DNA of 12,695 nt from Prevotella sp. UBA3776 (GTDB taxonomy: Bacteria > Bacteroidota > Bacteroidia > Bacteroidales > Bacteroidaceae): assembly GCA_002369515.1 (NCBI GenBank), contig DFFM01000048.1, forward strand, positions 1-12,695. The letters run 5' to 3'. The stretch's first letter is position 1; each line of letters begins with the position of its first letter. Shown here piece after piece: positions 1-6,828 of the stretch. The notes under the pieces are model-generated. The model saw only the letters and a program-made list of their open reading frames with translations. It had not been told where the DNA came from and made no database searches. Made by a program: the position numbers and the translations under genes.

Positions 1-208
1 ACAAAAACCAAGAGTTTCTACAAATTAAAAACCTGTTTTTCCTTGTTCGTTTTGGTTTTTATTGGTTTTTGAAAGGCTACGGGTAGGCGAGCTTGCTCGG
101 GAATGAGACGCGGAGCGTTATTCTTCCATCTATGGGGCTGTATTGAGTTGTTGCAGGTGTGCGCCTTCGACAGGCAGCACCCCTAGGCGGAATCTCTCCA
201 GGTTCTCC
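1..208. other. Non-coding stretch downstream of the operon
   Basis: I see no supportable gene here. The left part is T-rich on the plus strand and holds a perfect 10-base inverted repeat (2-11 with 62-71, 50-base spacer) and a small hairpin (88-99, CGAGC-TT-GCTCG). Neither has the shape of a convincing intrinsic terminator for the minus-strand operon. Plus-strand reading frames here show no recognisable protein. Confidence 0.5.
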
Positions 209-349
209 TTACTTCGTTGCGCCCCCCAATGCGATGTAGAGGGCGATGACGGCTTGTGCCCCCTTGTACATGTTCATGGCTTCGCTGAGCTGCGCGTTGA
301 GCAGACTTTCCTGAGCAGTAAGCACTTCGAGATAGTTGGCTTTTTTGTT
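209..349 (-). pseudogene. Relic of the 3' end of a second outer-membrane efflux factor gene
   Basis: On the minus strand these bases read as 46 codons plus a stop (NKKANYLEVL...IALGGATK). They match residues 429-474, the very C-terminus, of the intact outer-membrane factor at 1475-2899. Only four residues differ (G to K, S to M, N to K, K to Q). The DNA is clearly more diverged, roughly 80% identical by eye, and the changes are mostly synonymous. There is no start codon, and homology stops two bases from the stop codon of the DUF4421-type gene, so this is a truncated fragment and not a gene. The pattern indicates a paralogue or allele that was under protein-level selection before it lost its 5' part. 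It lies in the same orientation as the operon and marks where an outer-membrane factor gene once ended. Confidence 0.88.
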
Positions 350-351
350 GC

Positions 352-1335
352 TTATAGGCGCAGGCCGAAGAATGTGCGTACGCGCCATTTGATGTTATGC
401 ACGGTGAGGTTGTCCTCGTGGCCGATGTTGGTGAAGTTGAACACCATCGAGAGGCCCGCGAACTTGTTGCTCCACTGGCGCACTACAGCTCCGCGGCCGG
501 TGATGATGACTTCGGGGAAATGGTAGTGCAGGGGCACACGGGTGTCGCCGACGGTCATTGAAGTCTTGCTATAGACAATGAATGTGGGCAGCGCGGATAT
601 ATGGAGCAGCCAGCCTTGGGCGGGCACATAGTTGTAGCCATAGCCGGCACCGATGCCGATATTTGTCATCTTTAAATTCATTTCCTGGTTCCAGTCTGCG
701 TCTGGCCGAGGCTGGAGCGTGGCATGCTGCCCCTGGCCCGATGCTGCCAACAGGAAACTGCCTGCTGAGCGCCGCTGGATGTAGCTTTGCGTGAAGGCGG
801 CGGGATAGGAAAAGCGGCGGCTGTTGAACACGTAGAAAGCATTCAGATTGAGTGTTTTCACCTTCAGCAGGTCGGCGGGTAGGGTGATGCGCTCCATGCC
901 CTCATGGTCGTGCCACCCGGTAAAGTTTTGTGCGTTCTGGTAAATAATGTCAAAGCCGAAACGCCTGCCATACGAGTTGAAATTAATCTCGAAGTCGCGG
1001 TATTTGCCCAGCAGTTTTGCGGGGTTGAGTGCCCCGCTGAGCGAGAATCCCAAGTAGCTGACGGCCGCGCTGAGTGTTGCTTTGTAGTCGGCCTTCATCT
1101 CTGAGTTGAAGTGCTGACCGTTGTCCATTCCCTCTGCCTCGATCTTAGCCCCCGAAATGTTAAGACGCCCCAAAATGGTCCACTTGGTTTTGGGACGTGT
1201 GATATAGGCTGTGTCAATGTCGCCTTTACGATAGTTCTCGGTCAGTTTTCTGTCAATGCGTTGCAACAGGTTTTGTGCAGACGAGGCTGAGGGGATAAAA
1301 AGAAAAGATAAAAAGAATAATGCATAATTCATCAT
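352..1335 (-). CDS. DUF4421-type secreted or outer-membrane protein
   Basis: From the chosen start the protein begins MMNYALFFLSFLFIPSASSA-Q, a clean Sec signal peptide with a likely cut before Gln. The body is rich in alternating aromatic/polar strand-like segments and glycine (for example the stretches with SYGRRFGFD, FSYPAAFTQSYIQRRSAGS, GAGYGYNY and FFGLRL), which fits an outer-membrane beta-barrel. From memory it resembles the Bacteroidota family DUF4421, whose function is unknown. An in-frame ATG lies 21 codons upstream at 1398 and would give 348 residues. I prefer 1335 (or 1332) because it places the signal peptide at the N-terminus and because the upstream extension crosses a palindromic repeat. 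It is the last gene of the operon, 76 bases (from the 1398 start) or 139 bases (from 1335) below the outer-membrane factor, and is probably co-transcribed. A role in efflux is not shown. Confidence 0.78.
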   Translation of the reverse strand: MMNYALFFLSFLFIPSASSAQNLLQRIDRKLTENYRKGDIDTAYITRPKTKWTILGRLNISGAKIEAEGMDNGQHFNSEMKADYKATLSAAVSYLGFSLSGALNPAKLLGKYRDFEINFNSYGRRFGFDIIYQNAQNFTGWHDHEGMERITLPADLLKVKTLNLNAFYVFNSRRFSYPAAFTQSYIQRRSAGSFLLAASGQGQHATLQPRPDADWNQEMNLKMTNIGIGAGYGYNYVPAQGWLLHISALPTFIVYSKTSMTVGDTRVPLHYHFPEVIITGRGAVVRQWSNKFAGLSMVFNFTNIGHEDNLTVHNIKWRVRTFFGLRL

Positions 1336-1419
1336 GAAGAATCTGTAGAATCCAGAACCTGGTATTCGGGTGTTTGGTGTTTTCGCTAAATTCTTCATGA
1401 TGAATGATGCATTATTATT
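1313..1419. repeat. Palindromic element with 29-base inverted arms
   Basis: The arms 1313-1341 and 1391-1419 are inverted copies matching at 27 of 29 positions, separated by 49 bases. Each arm carries the AATAATGCAT heptamer-type sequence ending in ATCATGAAGAA. The right arm merges into the heptamer array at 1409-1478. The element covers the 5' end of the DUF4421-type gene: one arm encodes its upstream ATG (1398), the other its signal-peptide start (1335). It could fold into a hairpin in DNA or mRNA, or be a small non-autonomous repeat. Confidence 0.75.
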
Positions 1420-1478
1420 TATGCATTATTAATTATGCATTATTAATTAAGCATTATGCATTATACATTATGCATTAT
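1409..1478 (-). repeat. Heptamer-phased AT-rich array A (minus-strand unit ATAATGC)
   Basis: The plus-strand word GCATTAT begins at 1409, 1423, 1437, 1451, 1458 and 1472, with ACATTAT at 1465. The spacing is 14, 14, 14, 7, 7 and 7 bases, so the tract is built on a 7-base period. It fills the spacer between the outer-membrane factor and the DUF4421-type gene. The last unit includes the TAA stop of the outer-membrane factor (1475-1477). Confidence 0.85.
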
Positions 1479-2899
1479 TTCGTGGCTCCACCGAGGGCAA
1501 TGTAGAGGGCGATGACGGCTTTGGCGCCGTTGTACATGTTGGAAGCCTCGCTCAGCTGAGCGTTGAGCAGGCTCTCTTGGGCGGTGAGCACCTCAAGATA
1601 GTTGGCCTTTCCGTTGTCCATCAGTTCGTGTGTGCCGGTGTAGGCTTCGTGGAGCACTTGCACCTGACGGTGGTAGTACTGGTGCTTTTCGCGGGCTGCC
1701 TGACAGTCGGCCAGCGCCTCGTTCACTTGGTTGCCGGCGTCAATGACCGTCTGCACATACTTGCGCTGCAGGTCTTGCTGCGTCAGCTGGTTGATGGTCA
1801 GGTTGGCCTTAAGTCTGCCACGGGCGAAGATGGGCTGTGTGAGCGAAGCCACGGCGTTGAGCAGAATCTTGCCGGGGTTCACCACCATCGAGCCTGCGCT
1901 GTTGGTCCATCCGGCCACACCCTGCAAGGTGATGCCTGGATAGAAGGCGGCGCGGGCTGCCTGTGTGTTGTAGAAAGCTTCCTCCATGGCATGGTCGGCC
2001 AGGCGGATGTCAGGGCGGTGCTTGAGCAGCAGGGCTGGTACACCCGTTTTGAGGAACTGGGTGTCGAACATGCGCTGTCCGGTGTCGCCCTTTGCGTCGG
2101 GGTGGTGCAGCGCCGAAGTGCCCCACTTGTTGCGCTCAATGTGTTGAGGCGCAAAGGCCAGCAGGCGGCAGATGGCGTTTTCCACGCCGCGTATGTTGCG
2201 CCGCGTATCCACAATCTGAGTTTTCACGTTGAGGTACGACGACTCCATCTGGTTGACGGCTGTAGAATAGATCTTTCCGTTTTCCCACAACGTCTTTTCC
2301 GTCTCGAGCGAAGCGTTCCACAGACTGTCGGTGGCAGTCAGAATCTCCAGTTGGCGGTCGAGCAGCTGCAGCATGTAGTACTGCTGGGCCACGGTGGAGA
2401 TGAGGTTAGCACGTATAATCTCCTCGCGCACCTGCGCCTGCAGCAGCACAGCCTCGGAGGCGCGCTTCTGGTTGGTGATCGCACCGAAAGCATCGATGTC
2501 CATGCTCAGCTGCAGTGGCAGATTGTAGGTTTTGCTTACGGGGCCAAAGTCGAAGCTCGACACGGTTCCTTGCGGACCAAAGTAGAGCGACGGCAGGTAG
2601 GCCATGCGGGCTGCGCGCAGCGAAGCCTCCGACTTCTCGATGGCGATGCAGGCCGAGTTGAGGTCGGTGTTGCGCACCAGGGCCGTGTCGATGAGCTGCT
2701 GCAACAGCGGGTCGCTGAAGAACTCGCGCCACGAAAATTCGGCCAGCGACGCACCGTCGGTTGCCGCATTGACGTCGGGGCTCGTTCCGTAAGCGTCAGC
2801 AGGAACAGTTGCTTTCGACTCGTACTTCTCGAAAGTGCCACAGGCCGTGAGCACGAGGCTCACGGCTGCTGCGGCCATCATTTTCAAACGTATCTTCAT
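1475..2899 (-). CDS. Outer-membrane efflux lipoprotein of a tripartite RND pump (TolC/OprM/NodT family)
   Basis: This 474-residue protein matches the usual size of OprM-type factors. The first 20 residues form a lipoprotein signal with lipobox LTAC, so Cys20 should be lipidated. The two expected repeats of the family are visible. The first runs from about residue 60 (FFSDPLLQQLIDTAL) through about 250. The second starts near 290 (LLKHRPDIRLADHAMEEAF) and includes a SLTQPIFARGRLKANL strand/helix region and a coiled C-terminal helix ending YIALGGATK. Family knowledge: trimers form an outer-membrane barrel and periplasmic tunnel that dock on the adaptor and RND permease. It is presumably the exit duct of the pump encoded at 6829-11184, from which it is separated by two unrelated genes. 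Its leader and trailer are both heptamer repeat arrays. A relic of a second copy of its 3' end lies at 209-349. Confidence 0.95.
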   Translation of the reverse strand: MKIRLKMMAAAAVSLVLTACGTFEKYESKATVPADAYGTSPDVNAATDGASLAEFSWREFFSDPLLQQLIDTALVRNTDLNSACIAIEKSEASLRAARMAYLPSLYFGPQGTVSSFDFGPVSKTYNLPLQLSMDIDAFGAITNQKRASEAVLLQAQVREEIIRANLISTVAQQYYMLQLLDRQLEILTATDSLWNASLETEKTLWENGKIYSTAVNQMESSYLNVKTQIVDTRRNIRGVENAICRLLAFAPQHIERNKWGTSALHHPDAKGDTGQRMFDTQFLKTGVPALLLKHRPDIRLADHAMEEAFYNTQAARAAFYPGITLQGVAGWTNSAGSMVVNPGKILLNAVASLTQPIFARGRLKANLTINQLTQQDLQRKYVQTVIDAGNQVNEALADCQAAREKHQYYHRQVQVLHEAYTGTHELMDNGKANYLEVLTAQESLLNAQLSEASNMYNGAKAVIALYIALGGATK

Positions 2900-2908
2900 A
2901 TTGTTAAT

Positions 2909-2964
2909 TCATAATTCATAATGCATAATTCATAATGCATAATTCATAATTCATAATGCATAAT
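2909..2964 (+). repeat. Perfect 7-base tandem array B (eight units)
   Basis: Eight uninterrupted units of [T/G]CATAAT run from 2909 to 2964 in the order T,T,G,T,G,T,T,G. The tract ends nine bases before the ATG of the outer-membrane factor at 2899, so it forms most of that gene's leader. It is followed by AATTATCAATTGTCAATTAA, a second AT-rich simple motif that runs to the stop of the 58-residue gene. The repeat unit ATAATKC reads on the plus strand here and on the minus strand in array A. Confidence 0.92.
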
Positions 2965-2980
2965 AATTATCAATTGTCAA

Positions 2981-3157
2981 TTAATCTTCGTCCCACACCG
3001 AATAGCTGGGCTTGACGAGGAGATTGTCGTGATTGTTTTCATCTTCATCTTCCTCGCTGTCATTGACAGGCACTGAAGTTATTACATCATCCATCAAAGA
3101 ATATCCGTCTGTGAGTTCCAGCCATTTTGTTTCTGGTTTGCAATAAATCGTCTTCAT
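2981..3157 (-). CDS. Small acidic-tailed hypothetical protein
   Basis: From the ATG at 3157 this is a 58-residue protein beginning MKTIYCKPETKWLELTDGYS. It continues with a hydrophobic/polar stretch (LMDDVITSVPV), a strongly acidic run (DSEEDEDENN) and ends SVWDED. An upstream in-frame ATG at 3178 would add seven residues (MINVFKN). I favour 3157 because the MK..Y.KP opening resembles many short Bacteroidota proteins encoded next to surface-protein genes. Either start is within 25 bases of the TGA stop of the 1208-residue gene, which suggests translational coupling. There is no signal peptide or membrane helix. Function is unknown; a role linked to the large secreted protein is inferred only from adjacency. 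Confidence 0.7.
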   Translation of the reverse strand: MKTIYCKPETKWLELTDGYSLMDDVITSVPVNDSEEDEDENNHDNLLVKPSYSVWDED

Positions 3158-3181
3158 ATTTTTAAAAACATTTATCATTTA

Positions 3182-6100
3182 TCATTTAATGATTACCTTC
3201 TGTCCATTCACGATATACACGCCCTTAGTGGGTTTCTCCACGCGGCGTCCCTGCAGATCGTAATAGGGGCCGACATGCTGTTCAGCACTCTCTATAGCCT
3301 GGATTGCTGTAGTGTCTTCGAAGAAGGTACAGAACTCATTGGCTCCAGCCACACTGGCTGACACGGGCAGATAGACGCGGCCTGAGCCAAGTATTCCGCC
3401 AGTCCACTTATAGAAGCCAACACCCTTGCTCTTTTTGCTGAGCACATATACAGAAGTGTTACCCTTCTCACCAGTGGTCTCGCCATCGCTCACCTGCAGC
3501 AGGTTCACCTCTGGCTTGTCAACACCTGATAAGATTTTAGTCATTGTGTAGGTTCCCATTGTGCTATGCAGCAGATAGGGTTCTCCGCCTTTCAGGTTAT
3601 CCACCTTTTGCAGCATAGCCTTGCTCTGTCCATCACCAGGAACCACTTCCGTCACCACGTATGCATCTACACCGGATTCTGGACTCACGTCATAGTCGCT
3701 CACAATGGTCATCCATTCGGCAGCACCAATTTCTACGGGGTATTCATTATATTGACTAAAGACGAAGATACGCGGCAGGAACGATTTCTCACCGTCTGCT
3801 TCTTCTGCTTTCTTGGTGTTGAAAGAAGCCATGAACATGTCGAAATTCATGCCTTCCATTCCGCCAGTGCTTTCGTCACCAGCACCTTCTTCCTCGTCAT
3901 CTCCACCAAGACCGCCGAACATCTCCATCATGGCACCCATGTCGAAGGAACTGGTGAGCACAATGGTGTTGTTCTTGCCTTCCGTCACCGGGAATTTGAT
4001 GGTGGCAATATGATTAGTATCAATGTTGATAGTGGCTCTGCAACTGTCGCCGACAGCCTCTTTGGTGCCTACTTTCAGTCCCGAGCTTGGGTTGAACATT
4101 TCCATCATCTCATCCATGTTGAATCCGCTCGTGTTCTCATTCTCATTTGTCTGCTCATTCGGGTCATCGGTAGATTCTGCTTTAACAGAGGCATAGAGGT
4201 AAAGTTTATTGCCATTCTCATCCTTGCCAACGTTAAGATACCAGTTATCTCCTTCTTTTTCGAGGATAATCTCCTGGGTATTATCGGGCACATCCTCATA
4301 TTTTATATATTCTTTTTCGGTACCCTCAACTTCTCTCGTGGAAATATCCACTTTCTTTCCACCTTTACCGCCTCCCATCATGGAATTGTCTTTGCCTAAA
4401 GCATAGTGGTTAGTTTGGGTTTCTCCATCGTTGTCTTTCGTTCTTGTGCCTACAACTAAAATGCGGATTTCATTTTGCCATCTAAGGATTTCTTCGAGGG
4501 CCGTGACATCAGGTGCCAACACAAACTCACCCACGTTCTTACCTTCAGGTTCCTTGTCTCTTGGCAACACCTCAAGTTGGAACTTGCGCTTCATGGTGTA
4601 GGACTTCTCCTTGGAGTTCTCGTCATTAGGATCCTTTTCCTGCACAATCACCTTCACTTTGACGGTAATCTTGGTCTTTCCCGGATTGACGGCAGTAAAC
4701 ACGCTGTCGGTCTTCTCTTCGTTCACAATCCACTTGGCAATCTCCTCGTCGGCAGACTTAATCTGTGCGGTTTGCGGTGTACCCACAGCAGGTTTTCCAG
4801 AAACCAGTGTATAGAAGAAATCCTGATCCGTGGGCAGTTTCTTCTCGTAAGCGGTGTATGTGTGCTGATTCTGAACAAGGAGCGTCATGTCAAGTTTATG
4901 CAGGTAGTTCAGCTCGTCTATCTTGGCAGTCTTGTTGGGTTCATCTCCCTCTTTATTAAACATACCAGCAAACATGTTGTTATCCTCGCTGCTCACTAAC
5001 GGACCATAGACCAGCACCTCGTCGCCAGGGCTCAAGTCTTTCAGTTCGTCTGGGACCACGCTGTTCGCAGTTCCGCCCGCTTTGGCCAAACCGCGGCCAT
5101 TGACCACTTTCAGGCGGTCGTCTTTCGTGCCGTCATCCGAGACATAGTAGGTAAGACCTTCAGAGCTGCCCATGCCAGGAATCATCGAAGCCATGTCCAT
5201 GCCGCCCATCATGTCGCCCATCTCGCTCATATCGAAGTCGTCCATGTCGCCCATCATCTCCTCCATATCAAAGCCCTCGCCCATCATCTCGTCGAGACCC
5301 ATGTCGCCGAACATGGCCATTAAGCCAGAATTTACCTTGTTCACAACTCCTTCCACGAAATAGCAGCAATCAGGATCAAGCGTGACGGTTTCACCATTAA
5401 TCTCGATGGTTCCGTTTTCCGCGAGTGTCTTGGCCTGTGATGGTTTGAAAGGCTTAGCCCGGCTGCCCCACTTCGAACTGTCATCTATTCGCAGGGTATA
5501 AGAGGCTGTGGCCTTGTCATACTCATTTGATTCAGGCAACCTGACAACGATTTTCACCATTCCCATTTTTAATGGCTTCACAGCACCATTATAAGCAACT
5601 GTGGCAATCTCATCATTGCTGCTCGTATAAGCGAGGTGCTGAATAATATCATTCATGTCTGCACCTTCAACCTGGGGTGAAACAAAAATAATCGACTTGT
5701 TAAACTTTTCCTCATTTACCTCAAAAAGGCTATAATTGTATTTCAAGGTAATCACCTTCTTTTCATCTACCACTCTTTTGAAGAATGCATACCTTGTATT
5801 CTTCACAGCATTGTCGGTTTTTTCATTCTTCACTTCCTTCAGCTTCCAGCTGTTGCTGAACATGCTTTCTTCTACACCAGCGAGATAGTCTTTGTCGCTG
5901 ACTTTAATGTGCAAGTAGTCGGTAGTTGTTGAATTGTTTTGCTCATCGGTCTCAGTATAGGAATAAATGTCAAACACATTAGGTGTTTTTGTACCCACTT
6001 TCAGTCCCTTGCTGTCTGCATAAAGATTGTTTTCGCCGGTTGCAAGTTGGAAGCCGTCAGTAGCAGTTTTATATATCCACTTAATCTTCTCGGGTATTTC

Positions 6101-6808
6101 ACCCAAGAGTCGGTCTTTGTCATCATTAAACAATGTATCGACGTCAACGGCATCAGGGTCATTATCTTCTTTGTCGTTCGATATGGCCATTCCCGAGGCC
6201 AAATCTGCAACAACCACGATGTCGCCATCAGTTATGGTAATATCTTCTCCGTCAACCAGTTTCCACTTCTCCACTCCCCTCTTGTAAAGGGTGAGTTTGG
6301 CAGCATTTGCATTATTTGTAATTCCGGGCTGATCGCCATTCCAATAGACATAACGGTATTGGAAATTTGCCTGATCCTCATAATACAACTTACCACCCGA
6401 ATCATAACCATCAAAGTAGAACTGGCTTGTAGAATAATAACCTTTTATCATTGCAAGCATGTCAGGTGAAGATACTCCATAAAGCGGTTTATCGCCTTTT
6501 TTAAATGTGAATGAACCATCATCATTCTTTTTCAATGTCCACTTCATGTCATCAGACACATCATCAGCGATTTTATAGTTACTAATGGTTACAGAGGCGC
6601 CTGTAAAAACGTTGTTGCTGCCATTATTTGACAGAGCGATGTTATTACTCTCATCAACCAAAAGCACAAGGTCACCCGTCTCTACGTCCGAAAGGCTGGT
6701 TACCTTATGCCACGCAAATTGCCCTTGCTCTTGGGCGCATACGCTTCCTATGCCTGCCCATAATAGGCATAGCAGGAAGATTGATCTAAAATATTTATTT
6801 TTTTTCAT
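3182..6808 (-). CDS. Large secreted modular protein with Met-rich inserts and T9SS-like C-terminal tail
   Basis: This 1208-residue protein has a Sec signal (MKKNKYFRSIFLLCLLWAGI...VCAQ, cut near residue 25). Modules by eye are: two related beta-rich units at about 32-178 and 183-347, each opening with a V..GD-[IL]-V-hydrophobic segment and closing with LYKR or FFKR; a Big-like domain at about 353-441; an OB-fold-like module at about 448-605 (YFVEGVVNKV...LTYYVSDDG...GDEVLVYGPL) interrupted by a Met-rich insert at 497-546; a second Big-like domain at about 638-748; a third copy of the first module at about 759-1020, with further Met clusters; a beta-rich unit at about 1030-1165; and a tail (YDLQGRRVEKPTKGVYIVNG) like the sorting tails of Bacteroidota surface proteins. 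There is no catalytic motif I recognise. It begins 20 bases after the permease stop, so it is in the pump operon, yet its DNA is visibly AT-richer than the pump genes. It is probably cell-surface or secreted; its role is unknown. Confidence 0.92.
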   Translation of the reverse strand: MKKNKYFRSIFLLCLLWAGIGSVCAQEQGQFAWHKVTSLSDVETGDLVLLVDESNNIALSNNGSNNVFTGASVTISNYKIADDVSDDMKWTLKKNDDGSFTFKKGDKPLYGVSSPDMLAMIKGYYSTSQFYFDGYDSGGKLYYEDQANFQYRYVYWNGDQPGITNNANAAKLTLYKRGVEKWKLVDGEDITITDGDIVVVADLASGMAISNDKEDNDPDAVDVDTLFNDDKDRLLGEIPEKIKWIYKTATDGFQLATGENNLYADSKGLKVGTKTPNVFDIYSYTETDEQNNSTTTDYLHIKVSDKDYLAGVEESMFSNSWKLKEVKNEKTDNAVKNTRYAFFKRVVDEKKVITLKYNYSLFEVNEEKFNKSIIFVSPQVEGADMNDIIQHLAYTSSNDEIATVAYNGAVKPLKMGMVKIVVRLPESNEYDKATASYTLRIDDSSKWGSRAKPFKPSQAKTLAENGTIEINGETVTLDPDCCYFVEGVVNKVNSGLMAMFGDMGLDEMMGEGFDMEEMMGDMDDFDMSEMGDMMGGMDMASMIPGMGSSEGLTYYVSDDGTKDDRLKVVNGRGLAKAGGTANSVVPDELKDLSPGDEVLVYGPLVSSEDNNMFAGMFNKEGDEPNKTAKIDELNYLHKLDMTLLVQNQHTYTAYEKKLPTDQDFFYTLVSGKPAVGTPQTAQIKSADEEIAKWIVNEEKTDSVFTAVNPGKTKITVKVKVIVQEKDPNDENSKEKSYTMKRKFQLEVLPRDKEPEGKNVGEFVLAPDVTALEEILRWQNEIRILVVGTRTKDNDGETQTNHYALGKDNSMMGGGKGGKKVDISTREVEGTEKEYIKYEDVPDNTQEIILEKEGDNWYLNVGKDENGNKLYLYASVKAESTDDPNEQTNENENTSGFNMDEMMEMFNPSSGLKVGTKEAVGDSCRATINIDTNHIATIKFPVTEGKNNTIVLTSSFDMGAMMEMFGGLGGDDEEEGAGDESTGGMEGMNFDMFMASFNTKKAEEADGEKSFLPRIFVFSQYNEYPVEIGAAEWMTIVSDYDVSPESGVDAYVVTEVVPGDGQSKAMLQKVDNLKGGEPYLLHSTMGTYTMTKILSGVDKPEVNLLQVSDGETTGEKGNTSVYVLSKKSKGVGFYKWTGGILGSGRVYLPVSASVAGANEFCTFFEDTTAIQAIESAEQHVGPYYDLQGRRVEKPTKGVYIVNGQKVIIK
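5171..5320 (-). repeat. Degenerate in-gene repeat encoding a Met-rich segment
   Basis: This stretch encodes residues 497-546 of the large secreted protein. Seventeen of the fifty residues are methionine, the rest mostly Asp, Glu, Gly and Phe, with no His or Cys. At DNA level the words atgtcgcccat and tcgcccatc recur, suggesting growth by in-frame duplication. It interrupts an OB-fold-like module between the strand ending VEGVVNKVNSG and the strand LTYYVSDDG. Confidence 0.8.
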
Positions 6809-6828
6809 ATTCTATTGTTTTTATTTGT

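Noticed and set aside
2..71. Operon terminator from the inverted repeat 2-11/62-71
   Set aside because: The 50-base loop and AT-only stem make a working intrinsic terminator unlikely.
130..208. 26-codon open minus-strand frame right after the relic (KENLERFRLG...)
   Set aside because: No start codon, no recognisable similarity, and too short to support as coding.
1336..1398. 348-residue form of the DUF4421-type protein
   Set aside because: It would put 21 non-signal residues in front of a clear signal peptide and translate through the palindromic element; kept as an alternative only.
1577..2914. 445-codon open frame on the plus strand opposite the outer-membrane factor
   Set aside because: It is exactly antisense to a well-supported efflux gene, has no recognisable domain and shows composition expected from the complementary strand of GC-rich coding DNA.
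2909..2964. CRISPR-like array
   Set aside because: The units are 7 bases with no spacers and no cas genes nearby; it is a simple tandem repeat.
3566..4399. 277-codon plus-strand open frame opposite the large secreted protein
   Set aside because: Antisense shadow of a continuous 1208-codon gene; no promoter, signal or domain was seen.
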